NCBI GenBank assembly: GCA_006386115.1
Contig: VFIW01000034.1
Span: 349,473 to 413,472 of the forward strand
DNA: 64,000 bases
Source of the DNA: Globisporangium splendens
Lineage: Eukaryota > Oomycota > Peronosporomycetes > Pythiales > Pythiaceae
Reading direction: 5' to 3'
Shown here one piece after another: positions 52,268-61,651 of the stretch. The position numbers and the translations under genes are program-made. A model generated the notes under the pieces. That model ran no database searches, was not told the origin of the DNA, and saw only the letters and a program-made list of their open reading frames with translations. Position 1 is the first letter of the stretch. Every line of letters begins with the position of its first letter.

Positions 52268-52272
52268 AGTGG
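52268..52272. repeat. Target-site duplication of element A, right copy (AGTGG)
   Basis: It matches 29717-29721. AGTGG also happens to follow the left LTR at 30168-30172 as the start of the primer-site region, so the exact LTR end was settled by the TG..CA rule. Confidence 0.85.
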
Positions 52273-53052
52273 CTCGTCAAAGCTTGTCAGCACCTTCTTG
52301 CATTCCTGAATCTCCTTTGTCAACGCCACACGGACTCTGCCAACATCATAAGATCAGTTAGAAGCATTCGTTGGCACGCGATCAGCCCAACAACACTGTT
52401 AAAAGCAAAAGATGCGGCTTCTCTCCCCCTCATACCTTGGCTTGAGCTGCCGCTCAATGCACGTTCGCACGAGGGAATCGTACGCGCGACTCGGGTCTTT
52501 CTCATCCGACTAACAGAGCAGAACAAACAAGCGCATTAAACGGAGTCTTAGACATTTCAACACTAGCATTGACTTCAATCTCTTTACCATTCTTGCAAAA
52601 TGACTCAGCAGCGCCAAGAACGCGGCAAAGTTGAGTTTCTTGGACGTGCCATCGTTGCGATCGCTCGGGTGGCTTTTGAGAAACGACTCGCACACGATCG
52701 ACACCTCTTTTTCGATCATATTGGCTTCGTCGGTGCTCGAGCCGTCGATGACGTCGCAGTCCTGGAGAAGCTTGATCACGTTGGCAACACAGACCCGCGT
52801 CGGATCTTCGCTCGAGAGCTGCAGCGCGTACATCGCGAAGAGGTCCCAGAGTTTCTCGTGCTGCGTACGTTTGCGCGCAGACGCGAGACTCGCATCGAAA
52901 GGGGAGTCGTACTTCTGCTTGCTGACCTCGATAATGCCGATTTGAGACTCGGAGCCACGGTGTTTGATCCGAGACGGCGACGTTGACGACAAAGCTCGAT
53001 GGTGACTGGTAGAGTCGTCTACTCGCGGCTTCACAGGTATGGGATCCGTCAT
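52268..53052 (-). pseudogene. 5' part of the host gene split by retrotransposon A
   Basis: Read on the minus strand: exon 1 from ATG 53052 to 52588 (155 codons; donor GTAAAG), exon 2 from 52509 to 52436 (acceptor TTAG, donor GTATGA), then exon 3 from 52336 (acceptor GGCAG) into the LTR of A at 52268. Phases 0 and 2 match at the junctions, and the frame continues in phase in the part at 29721. Exon 1 starts with a Ser-rich segment and then helical sequence ('KLWDLFAMYALQLSSED', 'NFAAFLALLSHFARM'). Exon 3 has 'VALTKEIQECKKVLTSFDEP'. The family is not recognised. The start was chosen because CAAAATGA is the first ATG and no upstream in-frame ATG is present. Confidence 0.83.
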
Positions 53053-53388
53053 TTTGGTGTTAAGTCTTCCGCCGAACCGAGGGTACTCTGAGGCACGATG
53101 CCTGCAACTTGGGAGGTGCTGTGATGACTTGCTTCGACTTCTGCTGAGCTGCAAGGATCGTAAATATAAAACCAGGTCTCCTCTTGGGTTTCAGTTAGCC
53201 ATGTCCATTGAGATGTGCGCTCCATGTCTGTAAATGGGCAGTGGGTGGGACGACAAGACCAAGTCATGAAGCCTCGTCAAATATGACAACGTCACTAAGA
53301 GACAGAGCCACAAAGTGCGACAAGAAGGAAACAACAGACAATAACACAGACGCCGGATTGGCACGATAGGTAAGCAGTAAACACCTCA
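53053..53388. promoter_or_regulatory. Shared divergent promoter region
   Basis: 336 bp separate the start of the split minus-strand gene (53052) from the start of the membrane-protein gene (53389, + strand). Both genes must draw their promoters from here. I see no specific motif that I can name with confidence. Confidence 0.5.
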
Positions 53389-56300
53389 ATGGCACGCGGC
53401 AAGAACACGGCAACAGCCATCGCGCCTCTCACCACAGAAACGCCGCAAAGTACGCAAAGCAGGACGCTTTCGAGCGCGATCCCGGTCACCGTCACAGCAG
53501 TCTCCTGGGAGCGACACCTCGCGATCGTCATCGTGGTCGCGCAAGCGATCTGGGCGATCGCTGTCCCCATCAAGAACGTCGCAGTAATCAGCAACCCAAC
53601 GTTCCGCGTTGACAGTGTCGAGACCGAGACACATGCGCATTGGGACCCACAGTACCATGGCGTCAACAGCTCAGCATCGTTTGTGATACCTGGAGATGCT
53701 ATAGTGCCGACTCTGGAGCAGGTGCTCGACATCGTGATCGGGCAGCGCGAGATCCGCTCAAATTTCGAAACCATTGGGTCCTTTGATCTTGATACGGCGT
53801 ACCAATTGCTTGTGCCAACAGACTTCCACGTCGTCTCAAAGTACTACACGATGCTCTTCCAGGCGACAGAGTTTCCAGGTGGCGTCATGACGCCGCGCAC
53901 GAGGTACTTTGGTAATGACGTGGGAGCGATACCAGACGATGCGCTCGGAGTCTGGGTGCAGCCCAAGAATGCATCGGGACAAGGAGGTAGTGACTGGCTG
54001 CTTCAATTGTCGTGTTCTCAAGAGAACGCGAAACTGCAAGGCACGTGCTGTTTCCAGGGCAACACAACGCACGTGTGCTATGATTTCCCAAAGAAAGACG
54101 ACGACCCGCGCCGCTACGAAGCCGCCGACCTGCATGAAATGATGCGTGGCTCAACAACGAATCCTCCCACTGCTGGCTTTGCCAACAACATTGGACAACT
54201 GCACCTGATCAATATCTTCCACGAGACGATGACGGCGCTGTTTAACACGAAAAGCTGGAAAAAGACGCTCGAGATCATGCAGTACGTCGCCAGCGACGAT
54301 GAAGCTCTCGCGAACGCGTTCCCGAGTGTGCTTAACAAAGACGATGGTCATCCGATTATATTGGAGTCAAATGCCGACAACTTCGAGTTGCGCGTTGACA
54401 TGTTAAAGACCCGGAATATTGAGTCGTGCTTGCTGAGCGAAACTCTGAGCAGCCGCTTCTACACCAGAGCGTTTGTGCTGGAGCTGATCCAGTCCAAGCT
54501 GCTCGAGTACGAGCAATATGCACCAAGTGAGATGAGCGTGACACCCCAAAACAAACCGAGAAGATCGTGAGCTCCGTGCTTCAGTTTGACTTGGTGATCA
54601 CGTCAGGGGCACGGTACGAACCCGTGTCCGACGCTGGGACGAAGCGAATCGGTGGTATGACCCTCGCAAGCGTCACGACGGCATCCATGCAGCTCAAACT
54701 CGACAAGAAACTGAATGGCGAGCAAGTCTACGGCTCGTCCCTGCGGATGCTCGAGTACATGGCGTACTATCCAGAGTACTATAGCTACTTGCAGCATGAC
54801 GTCCATGCAAGCACTCAAGCTCACGCAGCGTATGACTCGTTCACGTTTTCAATTCTCGGCAGCGCGACGTCGGGGCTCAATACGTTTAAAGATGATTGGT
54901 GGGGAAACACGATGGGTGTGTTTCGACTTTGTGAGCTGCCAAAGAGCACAGGAATGGACCCATGGTGGGACGATGAGCTCCAGATCGCCGCGTGGTTTCA
55001 GAGACTCGAAGCCAGCATCAACGCGTCGTTCTACATTTTCGATCGGCACCTCGATATCCAACCGGCCAATCTCGTGCTCAATGATGACCTAAAGACATGT
55101 TGCCATCGCGCGTTTTTCAAAGCGCTTACGAAACTCGCGTTCCTGAGCCTCCTCGGTGTCTCGCAGTTGCCGACTTATTTGGTGTTCATGAGCAACATCA
55201 ATGGCGGCGCGCGGCCGTGGTTTCTCACGACAATGCTGCGGTATGCACTCACGGGGGAGACGATCGCTGGGACCCGATATGAGTTCAGCTACAGCCGCGA
55301 TTCCGCGTCTCGTATGTTGACTACTACTAGCTGTTCCTTGTACCATTTTCTTCTAACATCCCTCTCTGTGTTACAGGCAGAGATGATGGCAGCGCCTGGG
55401 TCGCTGTGCCCTTACTGCATGCGATGCTGCGCAACTTTGGAGCGACAAAGAGTCTAGGCATGATTGTGAAAGAGTTCAATCAGACATTCCCGACGCTTGT
55501 CGCGACCGAGTACGGCCAGGTGCACTTTACCGACCAAGCGCACTGCAAACTCGGGTTCCTGACCCAGAACGTGAGCGAAGAGACGAACACGATCCAGAAA
55601 GTCATGGATAAGATCTACCCAAGCGTCGTAGGCTCCGTCCGAGACATCCTCGATGCGATCCCAGAGCTGCATGAGCGGATGACCCGGGAAGTGGCCGAGA
55701 AGCATGGCATCACAATTGCGGACCTCCGAAACGAAATGGTACGTAGAATGCGAAGGATAATGGCGTTATTCCTCCCTGGGCTCGGGTTCAACACACTAAG
55801 GACGCTCTCTGTTGTCGCTGCTGAATAGTTCACCGGCTCACCAAGTGGTCCAATAAATGCCCCGGCGATCGGTTCACCAGTGTTCTGGACGCCGACGGCG
55901 TTCACCGCGGGGATGCTCAAGATGTGGCCTGGCGCAACTCCGCCACCGCGGACCATCGAGACGTTCCGCAATGTCACGGCGTGCTACCGTACCTTGGAGA
56001 TGCGGTACCTTAATCAGAGCGTGCGCTGCTGGGTCGAGCCTGGTGATATCCGTGTGAGCCGCGTGGAGCACAGCGCCAACTTGGTGCGCAACATCATCTT
56101 CAGCAACTGGTCCATCAGCTTGGCGCTCAATGCGATCGCGATCTTTATCACCGCCGAATTCATTTCGCGGCTCTGGTACGCATGGCGTATCACGCGCTTT
56201 CAGGACATCAACGTCTGGGTCGCGCTGCAGCTCAATTTCCAGGGGCTCGGTGTACTCTCGTTCCTGCAGATCGTGCTGCTTGCGGTGTCGACGATCCCGC

Positions 56301-56995
56301 TGTTGCTTGGGTTTCGCTTGCCTGTCGACAATGTGTTTATCGTCGACAGTCCCATGCAGCACTGGCCGAAAGCCATCAAAGATATCTTCGTGACACTCAG
56401 CGTATCCTGGTTCAATCACTTGGGGTATGAGATCGTCAACCACTTTATCTTCTTGCGTCAAGTCTCGATATGGTTCAGTCACTTTCGCATGCGGGCGTTG
56501 AGTATGAGTCTGATCTTGATCTTGCGGATTGCGACGCCCGATAAGATGCAAGAGGCCGAGTATGAGCTGCTGAAACTGATTCTCGCGATCCTCATTGCCG
56601 TGCTTCTCGGAGCTTTAAGTGCACTAATGCCATTACACCGCCAGCGGCACCAGCAGCACAGCCAACGGGGCAATAGCATCCACTGTTTAGGCTGTTCCGT
56701 CGCACCGTCTGGCTCAAGGAACTCGAAACGCGACAACATTGTCGTCGCGTGCCTCCAAAAGCACGGTATGCCGCTGAACAAGCACGGTCTCCTCGGGTTT
56801 TCGTACAGGCAACATGGCTGGGCACTCGTGGGGCTTCTCGTCGAAGGCTGGGAGCTCACCGAGCGGGCAAAGCGACCGCAGCAAAAACCATCAGCAACTG
56901 GGGAAAGAAGTCAGTATGTAATCTGCAAGGGTATGTGCCGTATTCCAGTGCCAACAGACGACTCGGGTCATATCAAATGCATCTTGTACAGCTGA
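53389..56995 (+). pseudogene. Multi-exon membrane protein gene, with one frameshift
   Basis: Exon 1 runs from ATG 53389. After a Ser/Thr-rich N-terminus, one hydrophobic segment ('HLAIVIVVAQAIWAIAVPI') is followed by a large, Cys-containing, probably extracellular domain. At about 54530 the frame shifts. The simplest reading is a 2-bp GA duplication in AGTGAGATGAG, after which coding-like sequence continues ('TEKIVSSVLQFDLVITSG'). Clear introns follow at 55312-55376 (GTATGT..ACAG, phase 1) and 55739-55828 (GTACGT..ATAG, phase 0). A possible 72-bp intron at 56619-56690 is in phase either way. The last exon has several hydrophobic segments from about 56090 ('NLVRNIIFSNWSISLALNAI', 'VLLAVSTIPLLLGF', 'LLKLILAILIAVLLGAL'). 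The family is not recognised; the layout suggests a surface receptor- or transporter-like protein. A sequencing error instead of a real frameshift cannot be excluded. Confidence 0.72.
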
Positions 56996-57078
56996 TGCTA
57001 AACAAGACTACACAACAGACAGCTGCTCACATTAACTTCAGAAACTTTGACGCAATCACAAGTTCGATCGGTCGCTCT

Positions 57079-57438
57079 TTATCCAATGCCACGCAAGGTG
57101 ATAGAGCCTTGGCCATCGTAGTGGCTGTGGTCGGCCATGCCGCCCGTGTGGCGTCCAAAGTCGATCGCTGCTACTTTTCCGATGCCGTTGTCCACTCTGT
57201 TGCAGTAAGGTTCTTGGAGCCACTCGGCATGGCGCGCCACAAAGTCCGCAAACCGTCGCATTGGGCCGCCGTTCACACTGACACCGTCAATATACCTCGC
57301 TCGCATCTCCACGCCTGTGTCCAGAGTCAAGAGCAGATCGTCACCACCGAGCAAGGTTGGGAGGTGCCAGTGCACGATCGTCGCGCCTTCGATCTTGCGG
57401 AGCGCGGCCTCAGGTGGAATCACCGGTTGATCCGCCAT
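57079..57438 (-). CDS. Small protein of unknown function, 119 residues
   Basis: ATG at 57438 and stop at 57079. The frame has GC-rich third positions and a normal, globular amino-acid composition ('VIPPEAALRKIEGATIVHWH', 'FADFVARHAEWLQEPYC', 'KVAAIDFGRHTGGM'). It is convergent with the membrane-protein gene, 83 bp away. About 200 bp upstream of its start lies the truncated retrotransposon E, which may have replaced part of its promoter. I do not recognise the family. Confidence 0.68.
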   Translation of the reverse strand: MADQPVIPPEAALRKIEGATIVHWHLPTLLGGDDLLLTLDTGVEMRARYIDGVSVNGGPMRRFADFVARHAEWLQEPYCNRVDNGIGKVAAIDFGRHTGGMADHSHYDGQGSITLRGIG

Positions 57439-57645
57439 TGTGTCTGCCCATTGTGGACCTGGAAATCGCTCTTAGAGATCGGCAAACTGCGTGATTAAGC
57501 AGAGCGAAGGAGATAAACACACATAGTCGCAACGGTATCATTTGGGCTGTGAGACATCTATCAATCCTCCGCCGGGTCCCTCACGCTCCAGCAGATTGAA
57601 GCTGCTCACCTTAATTTGTCGACCACGATGCAGGGTGACACAGCG

Positions 57646-57883
57646 TGGCGTTCTTCTGGTTTTCAGGAGACGCCGATCGTAGCAGGCTGATTACAGCAGC
57701 CTCTCCGATGACATCTCGCATCCGCTCCAGCGCCGACCACTCATGAGAAGACAAATGAGGAAAATACTCATTCGTCAACTCGACAGTTTCCGGTACTGCT
57801 GGACCGAGTGGCACATCTACTCCTTCCATGTTCTCAGACATAGACGGAAGTAGGTCTTGGACAGGAATGCGCGAAGTGCTCAA
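57646..57883 (-). pseudogene. gag: Truncated gag fragment of element E
   Basis: The start of the C/D-type gag ('VPETVELTNEYFPHLSSHEW', 'VIGEAAVISLLRSASPENQK') breaks off at about 57646 into unrelated sequence. Only about 80 codons remain. Confidence 0.85.
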
Positions 57884-57945
57884 AGCCGCTTCGTCAAACC
57901 TTTCTTGGCTTGGTCGTTGGAAGGACCGCTCGAAGTGCTACCAGG

Positions 57946-58588
57946 TGTAATGGGGTGCTGTTCACACCAATCCCCGAAACGCGGCACACACGCTTGTGCG
58001 ACTTGAGGAAGCGATCTCCCGACTTGGAGGGAGAGAAGACGACTTGAGTACTTGAGGGTAAAATTGCAACTGAATTAAAATGCTTATGGTTCCTGTCGCT
58101 ACTTACAAATGAACCCCAAGGGATCCTAGAGGTTTTATAACTAAAACCTAAACATGCACAATAAAACCTATGAATCTGATATATAAAACCTTGGCTACAC
58201 TGAGGTTGAACCCAGGGGATCTTCGAGAAACTTGAACTTGAAGTCCCGTGGAAAATTCCCTGCAAAGTGAATGGCTCGCGCCACCCACTTCAGATGGTAG
58301 AGACACGTCGGTCTCATCACCAGTGCAGTTTCCCAAGTAGGAACCATCACTCACGTGTATAGAGTACTGTTGTGCGTAATCACGCCGAATCTCAATGATT
58401 GCGAGCGACCAACACTCAACTCAGACACAGATTGCTCTGACGTCAGACGATGACGTCACCTGTGCATGTGGGGATCACTCTTATGTGTTTCACCCAATAT
58501 CTTCGCACCCACAATGCACTTCCACAAGGTGGTGTGTGACACACACAAAGAGCCACCTTGCATGTAATGGCAGCCTTAGCCCATTACA
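57946..58588 (-). repeat. LTR of element E
   Basis: About 643 bp, clearly related to the LTRs of C and D but more diverged. It keeps the paired TGACGTCA sites at 58438-58445 and 58451-58458. PBS sequence (CTGGTAGCAC on the minus strand) adjoins it at 57935-57945. Confidence 0.9.
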
Positions 58589-58664
58589 TCATCCCTCCCT
58601 TAAAGTTCCATCACGGACTTTACTTCTTTCGGAAGAGGTACCCGCTCTTACTTTCCAATTGACC

Positions 58665-59714
58665 ATGAAGCGATCAAGCGACCAAGTGAAGCGCGAAGAA
58701 CGGCCCGAGCCAAAGCGGCAGCGGATGACTCCCGGCTTGTACGACATCTCCGCTATTCGCAAGAAGCGTGGAGGGCGTCGGTTCTACAAGGAGTTGTTCT
58801 TCCTCTGGCGCAAGATGTCCGGCAGCGACGATCCTGGCCAGTCCAGCACAGCGAAGCTCGAGTCGTGGAAGACGTTTGTCCGACTCGAGAACGAGAATCT
58901 TGTCGAGCGTTTGCTAGGGAACCTAGGAGGCACGCTCGAGAACGACCATAAAGAGCTTGGCTCTCGTCGTTCTAGTGCTCGCGAGAGCACTACAAGTTCT
59001 GTTCGTAACTGTGAACCACGTCGGGAACATCAGACTGAAGAGTCTCTCGAGGTTCCCACGTGTCCGAGTCCGGCGGACAGCCAAGCCACCGTACTCTGTA
59101 GAAGCGTTGACGGTTCAACGACTTCTCTCCTCGACGACGAGTCGATCGATCCTCGTGATCGACTATCGACTCAACGATCCAACGACGCTCTCCCTGATGA
59201 TCGATCAGAGGAGGTGGGGCTGAACGCGAAAACGATTGAGCGACTCTGGAAGTGGAAGAGTGCTCACCACGCTCAGATCGAGGCTCTTGAAGTTCGCAAC
59301 GCGGTACTCGAAGACCGGTGCGAAAGCCTCGAAGACCGGTTGAAGGAGCAGGAGTCGAAGATCGACTTGCTCTTCGATGGTCTTGCCCAGCGTTCGGCAA
59401 TGGAGTCACATTTCGAACAGAGGTTCGAGAAGATTCAAGCCGAGCTTGAACGACTCCAGAAGGCTGAGAGGGCTCGTGAGATGTATCACGAACGTCTACT
59501 GCGCTCTGTGGAAGAGGCAGGGACTTCTCTTGAGATACTTCGGAAGGAGTATCATGGTCGCCTTCTCGCGTTGGAGACAATAAAGGACGAGTCCTTTGAT
59601 GTGCTTCAGCGCCTTTATGCCGAGAAGAAGCTCCATGACGATGAGTTGCAGACTCTTCGCGAGCTGGTGGAGCGACTTCAGGATCGACTTGATCGTCTGC
59701 CAAAGGCTCTGTAG
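58665..59714 (+). CDS. Antisense ORF of element E: coiled-coil protein overlapping pol
   Basis: This intact frame of 349 residues is homologous to the antisense ORF of C along its length and without gaps in the coiled coil. It has the basic start 'MKRSSDQVKR', 'WKTFVRLENEN', the conserved block 'LCRSVDGST' and the C-terminal coil ('TIERLWKWKSAHHAQIEALE', 'SFDVLQRLYAEKKL'). In the last ~163 residues about 104 positions match C by eye (about 64%). It overlaps the pol tail (58990-59811) on the opposite strand. The frame also extends upstream to 58395 without a stop, through LTR sequence; I chose ATG 58665 because it matches C. Its survival in a broken element supports selection or recent activity. 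Confidence 0.75.
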   Translation: MKRSSDQVKREERPEPKRQRMTPGLYDISAIRKKRGGRRFYKELFFLWRKMSGSDDPGQSSTAKLESWKTFVRLENENLVERLLGNLGGTLENDHKELGSRRSSARESTTSSVRNCEPRREHQTEESLEVPTCPSPADSQATVLCRSVDGSTTSLLDDESIDPRDRLSTQRSNDALPDDRSEEVGLNAKTIERLWKWKSAHHAQIEALEVRNAVLEDRCESLEDRLKEQESKIDLLFDGLAQRSAMESHFEQRFEKIQAELERLQKAERAREMYHERLLRSVEEAGTSLEILRKEYHGRLLALETIKDESFDVLQRLYAEKKLHDDELQTLRELVERLQDRLDRLPKAL

Positions 59715-59811
59715 GGTTCGCTGACCCACTTGGAAGGTAAGGCTTTAGTCTACCTACGTAGAACGTAGGGTGTAGTCGCATGCGTTTAGGAATGTCTAGT
59801 GTGTAGGCATC
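58990..59811 (-). pseudogene. pol: pol tail of element E (integrase C-terminus, linker, chromodomain), truncated by D
   Basis: The frame ends at 58990 with a chromodomain ('RFYRVRWLGCPPDSDTWEP', then 'SDVPDVVHSYEQNL'). It starts at the D insertion point. The end of integrase ('MRLHPTFYVGRLKPYLPSGS') and the chromodomain match C closely, while the linker between them differs strongly. Confidence 0.88.
59807..59811. repeat. Presumed left target-site duplication of element D (GCATC)
   Basis: In element C the homologous pol sequence runs on past this point (GTAGGCATCACCACTGC at about 37291), so D interrupts E right after GCATC. The right copy would lie beyond the window. Confidence 0.6.
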
Positions 59812-60467
59812 TGTAATGGGCTATACCTAGCCATTACATGAAGGTGGATCTGTTCCCAGATCTAGTGTGCCACACACCACCTTCAGTGTGCACTGTGGAG
59901 AGACAAATAACAAAGGGATTACAGTACGACAGTCCCCACATGCACATGTGACGTCATCCCATGACGTCACGAGCGCTCTCTGTGCTGATCACTGCAGAAT
60001 GTTGTTCACATGTACTAATCAGTACAGAGCGATGACATCCATGTACTAATCAAGTACTGAGTGATGGTTCCTACTTGGGAAACTGCACTGGTGATGAGGC
60101 CAACGTGTCTCTGCCACCTAAAGTGAGTGGCTGTAGCCAATCACTTTGCAGGGAAATTTTCCACGGGACTTCAAGTTCAAGCTTCTCGAAGATCTCGTGG
60201 GTTCAACCTCAGTGTACCCAAGGTTTTATATATCAGATTCATAGGTTTTATTGTGCATGTTTAGGTTTTATTTATAAAACCTCTAGGAGCCCTAGTGGTG
60301 TTTTACATGTAGTGTCAGGAACCATAAGCTCATTTCAATTCAGTTGCAATTTCACCCTCAAGTACTCAAGTCGTCTTCTCTCCCTCCAAGTCGGGAGATC
60401 GCTTCCTCAAGTCGCACAAGCGTGTGTGCCGTGTTTTGGGGACTGTTTGGAACAGCGCCCCATTACA
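59812..60467 (+). repeat. 5' LTR of element D
   Basis: 656 bp with TG..CA ends, in inverted orientation to the LTR of E next to it. It holds TGACGTCA at 59949-59956 and 59962-59969. Confidence 0.92.
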
Positions 60468-60490
60468 CCTGGTAGCACTTCGAGCGGTCC
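60468..60490 (+). promoter_or_regulatory. Primer-binding site of element D
   Basis: TGGTAGCACTTCGAGCGG starts at 60470, two bases after the LTR. Confidence 0.72.
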
Positions 60491-60571
60491 TTCCAGCGAC
60501 CAAGCCAAGAAAGGTTTGACGAAGCGGCTTTGAGCACTTCGCGCATTCCTGTCCAAGACCTACTTCTGTCT

Positions 60572-61633
60572 ATGTCTGAGAACATGGAAGGAGTAGATGT
60601 GCCACTCGGTCCAGCAGTACCGGAAACTGTCGAGTTGACGAATGAGTATTTTCCTCATTTGTCTTCTTATGAGTGGTCGGCGCTGGAGCGGATGCGAAAC
60701 GTCATCGGGGAGGCTGCTGTAATCAGCCTGCTACGATCGGCGTCTCCTGAAGACCAGAAGAACGCCGCGGTCAGTTTCATGCACCACGAGATTATTGAAT
60801 CTCGAAAGCAGGTCGCAACCCCTGTTTCGTCCTTCAGGACGGTGCCGCTGAAGCTGGATGTCTCTCCGTATCGTGGCGGAGAGAACGAACCTCTTTCGAG
60901 ATGGTTCGTCGAGTTGGATGCAGCTATCACTGCAAGACAACTGCGAGACCCAATGCAGCGAGTGTTGTTCGCGATGTCCAACCTTGCGGGTCGTGCAAAG
61001 AGCTGGGCTTATGGGAAGCGTTTGTCGGATCCAAACTGCTTCTACAGCTACGAAGACTTCAAGGCGGAGCTCAAGGCAGCGTTTGAACCACCGCAGAGCG
61101 AGTTCCGTGCGCGTGCCGAGTTCCTCAAGCTTCGCCAAGGCCGTTTCGATCTGCATTCGTATGCACAACGAGCGCGCTTCTTGGTCTCAAGCATCGTGGA
61201 CGAGCCGATTGACGTTCCAACGCAAGTTGTGACGTTCGTGACGGGTCTGAACGACGGGCCAATCCGGAACCAATTGTTCCGTGAGTATCCCAAGACGCTG
61301 GACGAAGCCATCAGCCGCGCGATGCAAGAAGAGTTCAGCATCAAGCAAGCCAAGTTCCAAGGGTTTCCGTCAAGGCCACCAAGACAAGCGAATGTCGCGC
61401 ACGATGGCCCAGAGCCGATGGACATCTCGTACATTTCCACGCCTGGAAATGGACGTCCTCGCAACGATGGAAAATGTTTCCGTTGCGGGAAGTCGGGTCA
61501 CTTCGCTCGGAACTGCAAAGTGTCTTTGCCGGGTCGGCAAACGACACAGGGTTCGCGCTCGAACAACCACGATCGTTCTTACGGTCGTCGGTTCGATCGG
61601 TCACCTGGGCCAAAAAACGGGAATGGACAGTAG
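60572..61633 (+). CDS. gag: gag of element D, intact
   Basis: 353 residues from ATG 60572 to TAG 61631-61633. The core has 'LSRWFVELDAAITARQLRDP', 'LAGRAKSWAYGKRLSDPNCF' and 'FRARAEFLKLRQGRFDLHSY', followed by a CCHC knuckle 'CFRCGKSGHFARNC'. It is the intact reference for the broken gag of C. An open frame continues upstream to 60530 without an ATG, so the ATG at 60572 is the likely start. The end overlaps pol in the -1 frame. Confidence 0.92.
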   Translation: MSENMEGVDVPLGPAVPETVELTNEYFPHLSSYEWSALERMRNVIGEAAVISLLRSASPEDQKNAAVSFMHHEIIESRKQVATPVSSFRTVPLKLDVSPYRGGENEPLSRWFVELDAAITARQLRDPMQRVLFAMSNLAGRAKSWAYGKRLSDPNCFYSYEDFKAELKAAFEPPQSEFRARAEFLKLRQGRFDLHSYAQRARFLVSSIVDEPIDVPTQVVTFVTGLNDGPIRNQLFREYPKTLDEAISRAMQEEFSIKQAKFQGFPSRPPRQANVAHDGPEPMDISYISTPGNGRPRNDGKCFRCGKSGHFARNCKVSLPGRQTTQGSRSNNHDRSYGRRFDRSPGPKNGNGQ

Positions 61634-61651
61634 GGGCGGGGCCTCCTACTG
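61612..61651 (+). promoter_or_regulatory. -1 programmed ribosomal frameshift signal in element D
   Basis: AAAAAAC at 61612-61618 is in the gag frame as A AAA AAC. Nine bases downstream, 61628-61636 (CAGTAGGGG) pairs with 61643-61651 (CTCCTACTG) around a six-base loop, with one G-U pair. The gag stop TAG lies in the stem. Pol is open in the -1 frame across this site. Confidence 0.8.

Larger units (their letters stand above)
57646..59811 (-). mobile_element. Rearranged element E (same family as C), minus strand
   Basis: Read on the minus strand: pol tail (59811-58990), polypurine tract, one LTR (58588-57946), primer site, then gag from about 57883, broken off near 57646. A single LTR thus serves as the 3' LTR of one copy and the 5' LTR of the next, as in a tandem or one-LTR-circle product. 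The pol side is interrupted at 59811 by element D; the rest of E pol should lie beyond the window. Confidence 0.85.

Noticed and set aside
55874..56551. 225-codon minus-strand frame over the membrane-protein gene
   Set aside because: It is the complement of an exon with clear hydrophobic segments and has no protein-like pattern.
56749..57498. 249-codon plus-strand frame across the end of the membrane-protein gene and the 119-residue gene
   Set aside because: It spans two other coding regions in different frames and strands and has arbitrary composition.
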